A stretch of DNA of 64,000 nt from UBA1479 sp040216635 (GCA_040216635.1 JAVJOU010000021.1:248001-312000), one strand, 5' to 3'. Positions 1 to 9,169 are shown, counted from the stretch's first letter. The notes: generated by a model not told the origin, from the letters alone. Made by a program: numbers and translations.

Positions 1-870
1 GCGGCTCATCTGCGTGATGGTGTGGCGGTCGCCCGTTTTCTCTGCTGGCTTGCGGACGAAGCCGCCCTGGGCAAGTTGACCGAACTGGACGTTTCCGACC
101 GGCTGTACGACCTGCGCCGGGAAAACGACCTGATCCGCGATCTCAGCTTCGACACCATTTCCGGCAGCGGGCCCAACGGTGCCATCGTCCATTACAAGGC
201 GACTGGGAAAAGCAACCGGCGGCTTCGCGCGGGCGACATGTATCTGGTCGATTCCGGCGCGCAATATCTGGACGGCACCACGGATATCACCCGCACGGTG
301 TACATCGGCCATTCGGGACACAAGCCCCCGACCAAGGAAATGCGCGACCGTTTCACCCGCGTGCTCAAGGGCCATATCGCCCTGGCCCGCGCGCGCTTTC
401 CCAAGGGCACGACGGGATCGCAACTCGACCCGCTGGCCCGGCAATTCCTATGGGCCCAGGGCCTGGATTTCGACCACGGCACGGGCCACGGCGTGGGCAG
501 CTATCTTTCCGTCCACGAAGGACCGCAGCGGATTTCAAAGGCGGCCAGCACGGTTGCGCTGGAGCCCGGCATGGTGATCTCGAACGAGCCCGGATATTAC
601 AAAACAGGCGCCTTCGGCATCCGCATCGAGAACCTGGTGCTGGTCACGGAAGCAAAAGCCCCCAGGGGCGCCGAGCGCGATCTGCTGGAATTCGAAACCC
701 TGACCCTTGCCCCCATCGACCAGACCCTGGTCGAAACAAGCTTGCTGGATCAGGAAGAACGCGCCTGGCTGGATGCCTATCACGCACGGGTCCGCAAGGC
801 GTTGTCGCCGCTGGTCGATCCGGCCACCCGCGCCTGGCTGAAAAAGGCGACGGCGCCCCTTCCGAAATAA
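1..870 (+). CDS. pepP: Xaa-Pro aminopeptidase (M24 family), 5' partial
   Basis: This is the C-terminal catalytic part of a pita-bread metallopeptidase that removes N-terminal residues preceding proline. The reading frame is open to the left edge (A-H-L-R-D-G before the first internal GTG at 22), so the true start lies outside the window. Visible metal-site motifs are VDSGAQYLDGTTDITRT (two Asp ligands), GHGVGSYLSVHEGP (His ligand region) and EPGYY plus GIRIENL (Glu ligands), in the order usual for aminopeptidase P. The C-terminal block after the last Glu ligand is typical of the longer, roughly 600-residue alphaproteobacterial form. The next gene lies on the opposite strand and converges on it. 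Confidence 0.93.
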   Translation, partial: AAHLRDGVAVARFLCWLADEAALGKLTELDVSDRLYDLRRENDLIRDLSFDTISGSGPNGAIVHYKATGKSNRRLRAGDMYLVDSGAQYLDGTTDITRTVYIGHSGHKPPTKEMRDRFTRVLKGHIALARARFPKGTTGSQLDPLARQFLWAQGLDFDHGTGHGVGSYLSVHEGPQRISKAASTVALEPGMVISNEPGYYKTGAFGIRIENLVLVTEAKAPRGAERDLLEFETLTLAPIDQTLVETSLLDQEERAWLDAYHARVRKALSPLVDPATRAWLKKATAPLPK

Positions 871-886
871 GCCCTCCGGCCCGCGG

Positions 887-1795
887 TCACCCCGCCTGGG
901 CGGTGGGCGTGTCGTCCGAAACGGTCAGATGGCGCATCAATTTCTGTGCCACGGCCGGCAGGCCCGCGGCCTCGCGCACGCCCAGCAAAAGCCGCCGATG
1001 GGCCCAGGGGTCGGTCAGATTACAGACCGCCAGGCGCGCATTCATGAACGGCATGACCGCCCCTTTGGGCAGGAAGGTAATGCCCAGGCCTTCTTCGACC
1101 ATGGCCCGCAGGCCGTCGAAGCTGGAAACCTGTAGTCGGCAATCCAGTATGCCCCCGGCTTCCCGCGCAGCCTCTTGCATGCGGGCGTGCAGGGAACTGC
1201 CCGTCTGCAGACCGACAACGGGATAGCCGAGGACATCCTTGAACGCCAGGTCACGACCGTGATCCAGCGGATGACCGGCCGGCATCAGAACCATCAGATG
1301 GTCCGTGCGGTAGGGATAGGTTTCCAGCCCGCCGGGATCGGCCGCTTCGGAAAACAGGCCCAGGTCGGCGTGGCCGTCGGCGACGTCCTGAACGACATCG
1401 GCGCTGACGCGTTCGGTCAGATCGATGCGGATTTCCGGATTGTTGTTCAGAAAGGCGGCAAGCTCGCCCGGCAGGAACTGCGTCACGCAGGACGTATTGG
1501 CCGCGACCCGCACATGACCGCGCACCCCGGCACCGAATTCGCTAAGCTCCGCTTCCATCCGGTCGGACAGACGCAACAGATTCAGGGCATGGCGGCACAG
1601 GGCTTCGCCCGCCGGTGTCGGCTTGACCCCGCCCCGCGAGCGATACAGCACCGGTGCCCCCAACTGCTGTTCCATGTCGGAAAAGCGTCGGCTGACGGCG
1701 GAGGTCGCGACATTATGGCGCGCCGCCGCCCCCATGATGCTGCCTTCCTGAACGGCGGTCACGAACAGACGCAGGGTCGTCAGATTGAAGCGCAT
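887..1795 (-). CDS. LysR-family transcriptional regulator
   Basis: A 302-residue LysR regulator. The N-terminal winged helix-turn-helix starts MRFNLTTLRLFVTAVQEGS and contains the alanine-rich recognition region (AAARHNVATSAVSRRFSDME); residues of about 90-290 form the substrate-binding domain. An upstream extension of the frame exists, but the start at 1795 puts the HTH at its normal position. It lies 29 bases downstream of the HMG-CoA lyase gene on the same strand, so it probably closes a CoA transferase / lyase / regulator operon and may control it; its ligand is unknown. Confidence 0.9.
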   Translation of the reverse strand: MRFNLTTLRLFVTAVQEGSIMGAAARHNVATSAVSRRFSDMEQQLGAPVLYRSRGGVKPTPAGEALCRHALNLLRLSDRMEAELSEFGAGVRGHVRVAANTSCVTQFLPGELAAFLNNNPEIRIDLTERVSADVVQDVADGHADLGLFSEAADPGGLETYPYRTDHLMVLMPAGHPLDHGRDLAFKDVLGYPVVGLQTGSSLHARMQEAAREAGGILDCRLQVSSFDGLRAMVEEGLGITFLPKGAVMPFMNARLAVCNLTDPWAHRRLLLGVREAAGLPAVAQKLMRHLTVSDDTPTAQAG

Positions 1796-1824
1796 GGCTT
1801 TGTTCCCCCCTGCCCATTCCGGCC

Positions 1825-2769
1825 TTACGCCGCCGGCCGGCCGGCCAGGGCACGGCCGCGCGGAACGGTTCGGATATGGCCGCCAGTGGCGGCTTCGGGC
1901 AGGGCCGCGATGTCTTCGGCCACGGCCAGCAGACGTTCCAGGTCGATGCCTGTTTCGATCCCCATGTTGCCGAAGGTAAAAACCAGATCTTCGCTGGCCG
2001 TGTTGCCGGTCGCACCGGGCGCGAAGGGGCAACCGCCCAATCCCGCCGCCGCCGCGTCGAACACCCGCACCCCCGCCTGATAGGCATACAGCGCGTTGCT
2101 GACGCCCAGGCCGAACGTATCGTGGCCATGAAAGGCCCAGCCGCAATTGGCCCCGTCGTAGGCCGCCATGACCTGTGTGAACAAATCCGCGACCTGATCG
2201 GGGAAGGCCCGGCCCGTGGTATCGCACAAGCCGATTTCCATGGGAAAGCGGCTGGCCGTGACACGGTCCAGACAGGCCATCACGGCATCCGCCGGAACCC
2301 GGCCTTCGAACGGGCAATCGAACGCCGTCGCCACGTTAAGGCGAAGCTGAAAGCCGTCCACTTCACGCACCAGTTCCAGGACTTCATCGAATTCCGCCAG
2401 ACTGTCGGCGACGGGCCGACGCACGTTTCCCTGGTTGTGGCTTTCCGTGACGGAAAACACATAGACCAGATCGGTGATCCCGGCTTCCAGGGCCCGACGC
2501 ACGCCGGTCACATTGGGAACCAGGGCGCAGATGCGCGCGCCCTCGGGCCGGGTCACGGCGGCATGCAGGTCCGCCGTATCGGCCATTTGGGGCACGGCCT
2601 TGGGGCTGACGAAGGCGCCCGCTTCGATCCGCCGGAATCCGGCGGCAAACAGATCATCGACCACCTTGGTCTTGGTTTCCGTGGGGATCCAGGGGCCGAC
2701 GGCCTGAAATCCGTCGCGGGGCGCGACGTCGACGATATCGACCCGGTCCCTATTGGCGCTGTTCGTCAT
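1825..2769 (-). CDS. mvaB: Hydroxymethylglutaryl-CoA lyase
   Basis: A 314-residue HMG-CoA lyase of the DRE-TIM metallolyase family, which cleaves 3-hydroxy-3-methylglutaryl-CoA to acetyl-CoA and acetoacetate. The N-terminal VAPRDGFQ carries the DxxR-type catalytic/metal motif and GGCPFAPGATGN near residue 260 matches the family signature with its catalytic Cys. The start codon overlaps the stop of the upstream CoA transferase by one base (TGATG), which points to translational coupling. Family members acting on related substrates such as citramalyl-CoA cannot be fully excluded. Confidence 0.9.
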   Translation of the reverse strand: MTNSANRDRVDIVDVAPRDGFQAVGPWIPTETKTKVVDDLFAAGFRRIEAGAFVSPKAVPQMADTADLHAAVTRPEGARICALVPNVTGVRRALEAGITDLVYVFSVTESHNQGNVRRPVADSLAEFDEVLELVREVDGFQLRLNVATAFDCPFEGRVPADAVMACLDRVTASRFPMEIGLCDTTGRAFPDQVADLFTQVMAAYDGANCGWAFHGHDTFGLGVSNALYAYQAGVRVFDAAAAGLGGCPFAPGATGNTASEDLVFTFGNMGIETGIDLERLLAVAEDIAALPEAATGGHIRTVPRGRALAGRPAA

Positions 2770-4037
2770 CAGATCACTCCCTTTTCCTGCAGGCCGGCCA
2801 GGGCGTCCGCATCCAGGCCCAGAATATTGCCGTAAACCGCCCGGTTATGGCCGCCGACGACGGGACCGGCCCAGGCAATGCCGCCGGCGTTGTCGTCGCC
2901 CATATGGGGGACCACGCCGGGATGCAGGGTCGGGCCCAACTGCGGGTCGTCGACCGTGCGGATCATGTTCCGCGCCAGGTATTGGGCATCTTCGGCGCAA
3001 TCGGCGATGGTGAACACGCGGGTCGCCGGAATGTCCGCACCGGCCAACTGTTTTTCCAATTCGGCGACGTCCAGGGTCCGGGTCCAGGCGCCGATTTCCG
3101 CATCCAGTTCCGCCATATGCTTGACCCGGGACTGGTTGTCGGCGAAACGGGGATCGTTCGGAAGGTCGGGCTTGCCCATCAGGGCCGACAGACGCCCCAG
3201 CAACGGGTCCGAATTGGCGCCGATGATGATCCATTCCCCACCCTTGGACGGATAGGCATTGGATGGAGCCGTGGTCGGCAGGGTCGAACCGGAAGGCTGG
3301 CGCACGGCGCCAAGGGCACCATATTCGGGCAGGCATCCTTCAAGCAGGGAAAACACCGATTCCGTCAAGGCAGCATCGACCACCCGGCCGCGCCCGATCC
3401 CATCGCCCAGGCGCCCGCGTTCCCACAAGGCCGACAGCATGCCGATGGCGGCATAAAGCCCCGCTACCATGTCGCCCAGGCTGACCCCGGTGCGGACCGG
3501 CGGCAGATCGGTCATCCCCGGAGGAAAGGCCGTCAAATGACGCAAGCCCCCGATGGCTTCGCCGATCACGCCGAACGCTGCCTGGGTGCTGCGCGGGCCG
3601 GTTTGACCATAGCCGGAAATACGGGTGAACACGCAGCCGGGGCTGATCTCTTCGATCACATCGGGCCCCAGGCCGAACTTTTCCAACTGACCCGGCTTGA
3701 AATTTTCGACCACCGCATCGGCTTGGGCGATCAGGCCTTTGACCAGATCGATCCCTTCCGGTGATTTCAGATTGGCGGTCACGCACAGCTTGTTGCGCCC
3801 ATGCACGGACCACCACAGGGATTGACCGTTCTTTTGCGTGCCCCAGGACCGCACGGGGTCGCCCTTGACCGGCGGTTCAACCTTGATGACCCGGGCGCCC
3901 AGATCGGCCAGCACCCGCGTGCAGAACGGGGCGGCGACGAAATGTCCCAGTTCGACCACGCATAATCCGGCAAGCGGGCCGCCCGGACCATCGGGCAGAA
4001 TTGAAGGATCGGTGGCGTCAGATTGGGCGGTGGCCAT
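2769..4037 (-). CDS. CaiB/BaiF family (class III) CoA transferase
   Basis: A 422-residue class III CoA transferase. The N-terminal half has the family pattern GPLAGLCVVELGHFVAAPFC, then DLGARVIKVEPP, and the catalytic Asp region near VVENFKPGQLEKFGL. Because it is coupled to HMG-CoA lyase, a plausible role is transferring CoA from a donor such as succinyl-CoA onto 3-hydroxy-3-methylglutarate or a related branched dicarboxylate; that substrate is an inference from context. It is the first gene of the minus-strand operon, and the upstream region around 4080-4140 is strikingly AT-rich, as expected of a promoter. Confidence 0.88.
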   Translation of the reverse strand: MATAQSDATDPSILPDGPGGPLAGLCVVELGHFVAAPFCTRVLADLGARVIKVEPPVKGDPVRSWGTQKNGQSLWWSVHGRNKLCVTANLKSPEGIDLVKGLIAQADAVVENFKPGQLEKFGLGPDVIEEISPGCVFTRISGYGQTGPRSTQAAFGVIGEAIGGLRHLTAFPPGMTDLPPVRTGVSLGDMVAGLYAAIGMLSALWERGRLGDGIGRGRVVDAALTESVFSLLEGCLPEYGALGAVRQPSGSTLPTTAPSNAYPSKGGEWIIIGANSDPLLGRLSALMGKPDLPNDPRFADNQSRVKHMAELDAEIGAWTRTLDVAELEKQLAGADIPATRVFTIADCAEDAQYLARNMIRTVDDPQLGPTLHPGVVPHMGDDNAGGIAWAGPVVGGHNRAVYGNILGLDADALAGLQEKGVI

Positions 4038-4165
4038 GGAAAGGGATGCTCCGTCGGTTGGATCGGTTTGATTTGCGATGTCTTTAAGCGCTTTTTTAAT
4101 TTGATAAAATTAGAATTTAAAGACGTTTATAATCGCATTATGTGACAATAGGCCGAACGCCGTGA

Positions 4166-4699
4166 TCACGCGGTGTAGAGATACACCGCCGAGCGGTGCA
4201 GATCGTCGACCCGCGTTTCACGAACCGGGGACCAGCCCGGCAGGGCGAAGGTGTTGGACAGGACATGCGCCCCCGGGCGCAAGCTTTCAGCCAGGATGGG
4301 GGCCAATTTGGCCATCGCCGGCGGGCAGAGAAAACAGACGGCGAGGTCCGCTTCTTCCAAATTCGCGCGGCGCACGTCGCCGAACCGTACGTCCAGGTTG
4401 TTCGGACCGAACAGAAAAGCGCGCAGACGGCAGACCGCCCAAGGCAGGGGCGAAACCTCGACCGCGATGACGCGGGCCCCCGGAAACCGTCGTGCCAACG
4501 CTTGCGCCAAGCCGCCCCAGCCCGCGCCGAGTTCATAAATAACCGACGGTTCCAGGTCCTCGATCATGGCGAACATCCGGCTGCGCACGGCGGGCGATGT
4601 CGGCATGGGCGGCACCCCTGTCCAAAGCGTGCCGCCAAGGATCAAGGCAATGGCCGCAAGGACCGGGAAAAGCACGAAAAATTCCATCGACAGAACCAC
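4166..4699 (-). CDS. Membrane-anchored class I SAM-dependent methyltransferase-like protein
   Basis: A 177-residue protein with one hydrophobic N-terminal segment (about residues 5-25) followed by a short Rossmann methyltransferase core. The glycine-rich SAM motif is YELGAGWGGLAQALA near residue 55, followed by an acidic strand end (VIAVEVSPLPW). It is short for a class I methyltransferase and has no obvious substrate-recognition domain. It belongs to a group of small membrane-tethered methyltransferase-like proteins of unknown substrate. It is divergent from the gene at 4778. Confidence 0.7.
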   Translation of the reverse strand: MVLSMEFFVLFPVLAAIALILGGTLWTGVPPMPTSPAVRSRMFAMIEDLEPSVIYELGAGWGGLAQALARRFPGARVIAVEVSPLPWAVCRLRAFLFGPNNLDVRFGDVRRANLEEADLAVCFLCPPAMAKLAPILAESLRPGAHVLSNTFALPGWSPVRETRVDDLHRSAVYLYTA

Positions 4700-4777
4700 T
4701 TTTCGCGGTCAAATTACCGCCCCATATTAAGTGTCACCCTGGAACGTAAAAAACAAACCGGGGCGAGGGAAGAAAAC

Positions 4778-5203
4778 ATGTTTTTCAAAAGCGCGGCAAA
4801 AAAGATGAGCCAGCTGGGCAAGCCGGTCGATCCCAACTGGGTGCGCAACGACAAAGGCAAGTTCTATCGCTTCATCAATCTTGTGCCTGCGGAAAAGAAC
4901 CTGGAAGGACAATCGGGGGTCTTCGTGATCTGGCACGGCGGCGTACGCCCGGCTTGGGTATTCGTCGGCACCTCGCGCAACCTTGCCCGTGACCTGCAAT
5001 GGTGCAAGGAAAACGAAGACATCATGCACTTCGAACGGTTCGGCGGCCTGTTCGTCAGTTGGTGCTTCATCCGCAAGGAATTTCAGTCAGGGGCCGCGCG
5101 CTATCTGACCCAGGTGGCCAAGCCCCAGGTTGAAAACCCGCTTGCCCCCACCGCCGCCGTGGAAGCCATCCCCGTCATGCTGCCGGGCGCCAAGCCCGCA
5201 TAA
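4778..5203 (+). CDS. Small conserved protein with a GIY-YIG-like N-terminal pattern
   Basis: A 141-residue protein. The start at 4778 is preferred over longer upstream readings because a purine-rich ribosome site (GCGAGGGAAG) precedes it and the earlier part of the frame is antisense to the methyltransferase gene. Residues of about 45-75 read GVFVIWHGG then WVFVGTSRNLARDL, which resembles the GIY...YIG...R spacing of GIY-YIG nucleases, but clear catalytic Arg and Glu residues are not evident. It may be a degenerate, non-catalytic relative. No function can be assigned; coding looks sound from codon use and the ribosome site. Confidence 0.72.
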   Translation: MFFKSAAKKMSQLGKPVDPNWVRNDKGKFYRFINLVPAEKNLEGQSGVFVIWHGGVRPAWVFVGTSRNLARDLQWCKENEDIMHFERFGGLFVSWCFIRKEFQSGAARYLTQVAKPQVENPLAPTAAVEAIPVMLPGAKPA

Positions 5204-5290
5204 GGCCCCCGGGCTTTCCCGCACCGGGATTTCACCCCTTTCCCCGCCTTCGCCGACCGGCACCTGAAAATTACCCTTGACCAAACCAAT

Positions 5291-5306
5291 CAGAATGACC
5301 ATTCTG
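5291..5306. promoter_or_regulatory. Palindromic operator at the TetR gene start
   Basis: A perfect inverted repeat, CAGAATG-AC-CATTCTG, ends five bases before the ATG of the TetR gene, where bound protein would block transcription or initiation. A close copy (CAGAACGATCATTCTTG) lies at 5937-5953 in front of the RND pump gene. The two shared sites suggest that the TetR protein regulates both itself and the export operon. Confidence 0.65.
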
Positions 5307-5311
5307 GTTAC

Positions 5312-5896
5312 ATGGTACGCACACGTGAATTCTGTCCCGACGACGCCCTCGACAAGGCCATGAACCTGTTTTGGGAGCGCGGCTATCAGCATACCTCCAT
5401 GGAGGACCTGGTTCAGCATACGGGCGTCAGCCGCTATGGGCTGTACGGAACCTTCGGCAACAAGGACGATATCTATCGCCAGGCGCTGATGCGCTACACC
5501 GAGATGATGAAGGACGAAATGCAGAAGCACCTGCGTAAGCCGGGTGCCGGGCGCAGGGAACTGGAAGCCTACTTCAGCTACATCGGCGAATTCATCGCAT
5601 CCGACGCCGGGCAGCGCGGCTGCATGGTCTGCAACACGGCCAACGAACTGGCCCCGCACGACCCCGAAATGGCCGCCCATATGAAAACCCTATGGGACAA
5701 CCTGCGGGAACTGTTGGAACAGGTGATCGCCCAAGGCCAAAAGGACGGCGATATCCGCACCGACATCCCCGCAGAAGACCTGACCATGGTGCTGTTCACC
5801 ATGGAACAGGGCATGGCGGGCCTTCACCGCATCGGCTGGACCGTCGACGACCTGACCCCCTGTTTCCGCACCTATCTGAAGTTTCTGGATGGGTAG
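5312..5896 (+). CDS. TetR/AcrR-family transcriptional repressor
   Basis: A 194-residue TetR protein. The N-terminal HTH spans about residues 10-55 (ALDKAMNLFWERGYQHTS, then VSRYGLYGTFGNKDDIY, the canonical recognition-helix pattern), followed by a helical ligand-binding domain of the TetR_C type seen in AcuR/NemR-like repressors. A palindrome overlaps its own promoter and a near copy precedes the RND operon 110 bases downstream, so it is probably an autorepressor and efflux-operon repressor. The inducing ligand is unknown. Confidence 0.92.
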   Translation: MVRTREFCPDDALDKAMNLFWERGYQHTSMEDLVQHTGVSRYGLYGTFGNKDDIYRQALMRYTEMMKDEMQKHLRKPGAGRRELEAYFSYIGEFIASDAGQRGCMVCNTANELAPHDPEMAAHMKTLWDNLRELLEQVIAQGQKDGDIRTDIPAEDLTMVLFTMEQGMAGLHRIGWTVDDLTPCFRTYLKFLDG

Positions 5897-5936
5897 GCGC
5901 GGTTTGTCATCATCCTGATATTTTTTTGACCCAAAA

Positions 5937-5953
5937 CAGAACGATCATTCTTG
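5937..5953. promoter_or_regulatory. Second TetR-type operator upstream of the RND operon
   Basis: CAGAACGATCATTCTTG matches the operator at 5291-5306 with one mismatch in the left arm (AGAACG instead of AGAATG). It sits about 54 bases before the pump start codon, a suitable place for repression of the 6007-10582 operon. Confidence 0.6.
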
Positions 5954-6006
5954 AATAATCCGGATGTCTGTCCGGTTAATCGGTTCCAAGAGGAGGGGCC
6001 CCGACC

Positions 6007-8367
6007 ATGACCCATACGTTTGCCGACCGCTTTGCCCTGGCACTGGCGGATATCGTTATCCGCCGCCGCTGGCTGGTCATCCTGTTCACCGTGCTGGTCA
6101 TGGGGCTTGCGGCCTCGGGCGGGCGATTCCTTGAATTTTCCAACAACTACCGGGTGTTCTTCGGCAAGGACAATCCGGACCTGATCGCGTTCGAGGATTT
6201 CCAAGCGACCTATACCAAGAACGACAACATCCTGTTCGTGATCCAGGCCAAGGACGGCAAGCTGTTCACGGGCCGCCATGCGGAAGCGATCGAACGGGCC
6301 ACGGCCGAGGCCTGGAAGATCCCCTATACGATCCGCGTCGATTCCGTCACCAACTTTCAACACACCTGGGCGAACGGCGACGACCTGACGGTCGAGGATC
6401 TGTACCGGGACGGACGGGCCATGACCCAGGGCGAGCGGGACCGCCGGCTTGCCCTTGCCCTGGCCGAGCCGCTTTTGGCCGGAAACCTGATTTCCCCGGA
6501 CGCCCGAACCACGGGCATCAACGTGGTTTTGCAGTATCCCGAGAAAAGCCTGACCGAAGTGCCCGCCGCCGCCGCCAAGGCACGCGAGATCGCGGCCCAA
6601 ATCCGCAGTGATTATCCCGAGCTGACCGTCGCCCTTTCCGGCGTGTCCATGTTGAACAACGCCTTTGGCGAATCTGGCCAGACCGATGCGGCGACCCTGA
6701 TCCCCATCATGTATGCCGTGCTGCTGGTGATCATGATCGTCAGCCTGCGGTCGTTCACCGGCACGGTGGCGACGCTTCTGGTGATCGGTTTTTCCACGGC
6801 CACGGCCATGGGCATCGCCGGCACCATGGGCATCAAGCTGACCCCCATTTCCGTCACCGGGCCGACCATCATCCTGACCCTTGCCATCGCCGACAGCATC
6901 CACCTGTTGTCGACCATGCTGACCCTGATGCGCCAGGGCATGGACAAGCACGAAGCCTTGCGCGAGACCGTGCGCATCAACTTCGTCGCCGTCTCGGTGA
7001 CCAGCCTGACGACCATCGTCGGCTTCCTGGCGATGAATTTTTCCGACGCCCCGCCGTTCCACGATCTGGGCAACATCACCGCCATGGGCATCGCCGCCGC
7101 CTGGGCATATTCGATCCTCTTCCTGCCGGCAGTGGTCAGCATCCTGCCCGTGCGGGTCAAGGCCCAGGCGACCTACAAATCCTGGGCCGACCGGGCGCTG
7201 GACAACCTGGCGGAATTCGTGATCCGCCGGTCGCGGCCGATCCTGATCGGGTTCGGCGCCGCCGCCGTTGCCCTGATCGCCCTGATCCCGACCATCAATC
7301 TGGACGACCAATGGGTGAAGTATTTCGATCACCGGGTGCCGTTCCGGGGCGATGCGGAATTCGCCATCGACAATCTGGCCGGCCTGTACCCCATCGAATA
7401 TTCGGTCAAGGCCCGGGGGCCCCAGGGCATCAATGATCCGGTCTATCTGCAGAACCTGGAAAAATTCACGGGCTGGCTGCGCCAGCAGCCGGAAGTCCGC
7501 CATGTCTACAGCTATACGGACATCATCAAGCGCCTGAACAAGAACATGCACGGCGATGACGAAGCCTTCCACCGCATCCCCGGCAACCGGGAACTGGCGG
7601 CGCAATATCTTTTGCTGTTCGAACTCAGCCTGCCCTACGGCCTGGACCTGAACGACCGCATCAATATCGACAAGTCGGCGACCCGCGTAACGGCGACCCT
7701 GGACAGGGTATCAACGGTTCAACTGCGCGCGTTCCTTGACCGGTCCTCCGAATGGTTAAAGGTCAACACACCCGACTACATGCACGCCCGGCCGACCAGT
7801 GCGTCGGTGATGTTCGCCCATATATCCGAGCGCAACATCCTGTCGATGCTGCGGGGCAATGCGGTGGCGCTGATCCTGATCGCGGGCATCATGGCCCTGG
7901 CCCTGCGCTCGATCCCGATCGGTGCCTTTTCGATCATCCCCAACGCCGTGCCCGTGCTGATGACCTTCGGCATCTGGGCGATCCTGGTCGGCCAGGTCGG
8001 CATGGCATCGGCCACGGTTCTGGCGACGGCCCTGGGCATCGTCGTCGACGACACCGTGCACTTTCTGTCCAAGTACCTGCGCGGGCGGCGGGAAAAGGGC
8101 CTCAGCCCCGAAGACGCCGTGCGCTACGCCTTTTCCATGGTCGGCAAGGCCATCACCACGACCACGGTGATCCTGGCCGTCGGATTTTCCGTGCTGGCCG
8201 CATCGACCTTCAAGATCAACGCCGAAATGGGTCTGCTGACGGCACTCGCCATCGTGCTGGCCCTGGCCTTCGACTTCCTTCTCCTGCCGGCACTGCTGCT
8301 GCTCGGCAAATCCAAGAAAAAGGAGCTTACGCAAGATGAAACTGTTGCCGTTACCCCGGGCCGTTGA
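6007..8367 (+). CDS. RND-superfamily (MMPL-type) exporter
   Basis: A 786-residue inner-membrane transporter with the duplicated RND layout: TM1 (about residues 18-40), a periplasmic loop, a block of five TMs (about 230-385), TM7 (about 410-430), a second loop and a second five-TM block (about 620-770). It belongs to the predicted-exporter/MMPL branch rather than the AcrB branch, having shorter loops and no obvious membrane-fusion partner. Conserved segments include LTLAIADSIHLLSTML and ALGIVVDDTVHFLSKYLRG. The next gene overlaps its last 32 bases and encodes a LolA-like periplasmic protein, so the pump probably moves a lipid or hydrophobic molecule across the envelope. Confidence 0.9.
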   Translation: MTHTFADRFALALADIVIRRRWLVILFTVLVMGLAASGGRFLEFSNNYRVFFGKDNPDLIAFEDFQATYTKNDNILFVIQAKDGKLFTGRHAEAIERATAEAWKIPYTIRVDSVTNFQHTWANGDDLTVEDLYRDGRAMTQGERDRRLALALAEPLLAGNLISPDARTTGINVVLQYPEKSLTEVPAAAAKAREIAAQIRSDYPELTVALSGVSMLNNAFGESGQTDAATLIPIMYAVLLVIMIVSLRSFTGTVATLLVIGFSTATAMGIAGTMGIKLTPISVTGPTIILTLAIADSIHLLSTMLTLMRQGMDKHEALRETVRINFVAVSVTSLTTIVGFLAMNFSDAPPFHDLGNITAMGIAAAWAYSILFLPAVVSILPVRVKAQATYKSWADRALDNLAEFVIRRSRPILIGFGAAAVALIALIPTINLDDQWVKYFDHRVPFRGDAEFAIDNLAGLYPIEYSVKARGPQGINDPVYLQNLEKFTGWLRQQPEVRHVYSYTDIIKRLNKNMHGDDEAFHRIPGNRELAAQYLLLFELSLPYGLDLNDRINIDKSATRVTATLDRVSTVQLRAFLDRSSEWLKVNTPDYMHARPTSASVMFAHISERNILSMLRGNAVALILIAGIMALALRSIPIGAFSIIPNAVPVLMTFGIWAILVGQVGMASATVLATALGIVVDDTVHFLSKYLRGRREKGLSPEDAVRYAFSMVGKAITTTTVILAVGFSVLAASTFKINAEMGLLTALAIVLALAFDFLLLPALLLLGKSKKKELTQDETVAVTPGR

Positions 8368-9154
8368 GGCCGCCCTGATCTTCGCCTTCGGGCTGTTCCT
8401 GCTGCTGATGGCCCCGGCCCATGCGGAAGACGCCGCCAAGAAAGGCTTTGAAATCGCCGCCCGGTCGGACCGGTCGGACCGGGGATTCAAGGACAGCCGC
8501 GTCGACCTGCACATGATCCTGCGCAACCGCGCCGGACAGGAAACCACGCGCCTTTTGTCCATCAAGACCCTGGAACTGCCCGACGAGGACGTGGGCGACA
8601 AAAGCCTGATCGTGTTTTCCGAGCCCGCCGACATCGACGGCACGGCCCTGTTGTCCCACGCCAAGATTCTGGACCCGGACGACCAATGGCTGTTTCTGCC
8701 GGCGCTCAAGCGGGTCAAGCGGGTGTCGTCCGTCAACAAGTCCGGACCGTTCGTGGGATCGGAATTCGCGTTCGAGGATTTCACCGCCCTGGAACTCAAT
8801 AAGTTCACGTATGAGTTCCTTAACCAGGAAGCCTGCGGCGATCTGACCTGCGACGTGCTGGAACGCACGCCCCGGTATGAACATTCCGGCTACACCAAGC
8901 AGAAAGCCTGGATCGACACCAAGGACTTCCAGATCCGCAAGGTCGAATTTTACGACCGGCGCGGCGACCTTCTGAAGACCCTGACCCTGCGCGACTACAA
9001 GCTCTATCCGCCCCGGTACTGGCGTGCCCATCGCCTCGACATGGTCAACCATCAGACCGGCAAGTCCACGGACCTGATCTACAGCGCCTATGAATTCGGC
9101 CTGAACCTGGGCGACCGCGATTTCGTCAAGGGCGCGCTCAAACGCCAACGTTAA
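8336..9154 (+). CDS. Outer-membrane lipoprotein-sorting (LolA-like) periplasmic protein
   Basis: A 272-residue protein with a signal peptide (hydrophobic stretch around residues 10-28, probable cleavage after PAHA). The mature part has the half-barrel pattern of the LolA-like family that accompanies RND lipid exporters, with KILDPDDQWLFLPALKRVKR as its recognisable core and GSEFAFEDF following. It overlaps the RND gene by 32 bases and precedes the outer-membrane protein by 15 bases, suggesting one trans-envelope route. It probably shuttles a hydrophobic cargo across the periplasm; the cargo is unknown. Confidence 0.87.
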   Translation: MKLLPLPRAVEAALIFAFGLFLLLMAPAHAEDAAKKGFEIAARSDRSDRGFKDSRVDLHMILRNRAGQETTRLLSIKTLELPDEDVGDKSLIVFSEPADIDGTALLSHAKILDPDDQWLFLPALKRVKRVSSVNKSGPFVGSEFAFEDFTALELNKFTYEFLNQEACGDLTCDVLERTPRYEHSGYTKQKAWIDTKDFQIRKVEFYDRRGDLLKTLTLRDYKLYPPRYWRAHRLDMVNHQTGKSTDLIYSAYEFGLNLGDRDFVKGALKRQR

Positions 9155-9169
9155 GGACCCGCCGCCACC

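Noticed and set aside
1175..2835. Long plus-strand frames opposite the LysR and HMG-CoA lyase genes
   Set aside because: They are antisense to conserved proteins, have low-complexity His/Gln/Arg-rich products and arise from high GC at third codon positions.
5872..7605. A 577-codon minus-strand frame opposite the RND pump
   Set aside because: It encodes a His/Gly/Gln-rich sequence without domains and is antisense to a clear transporter.
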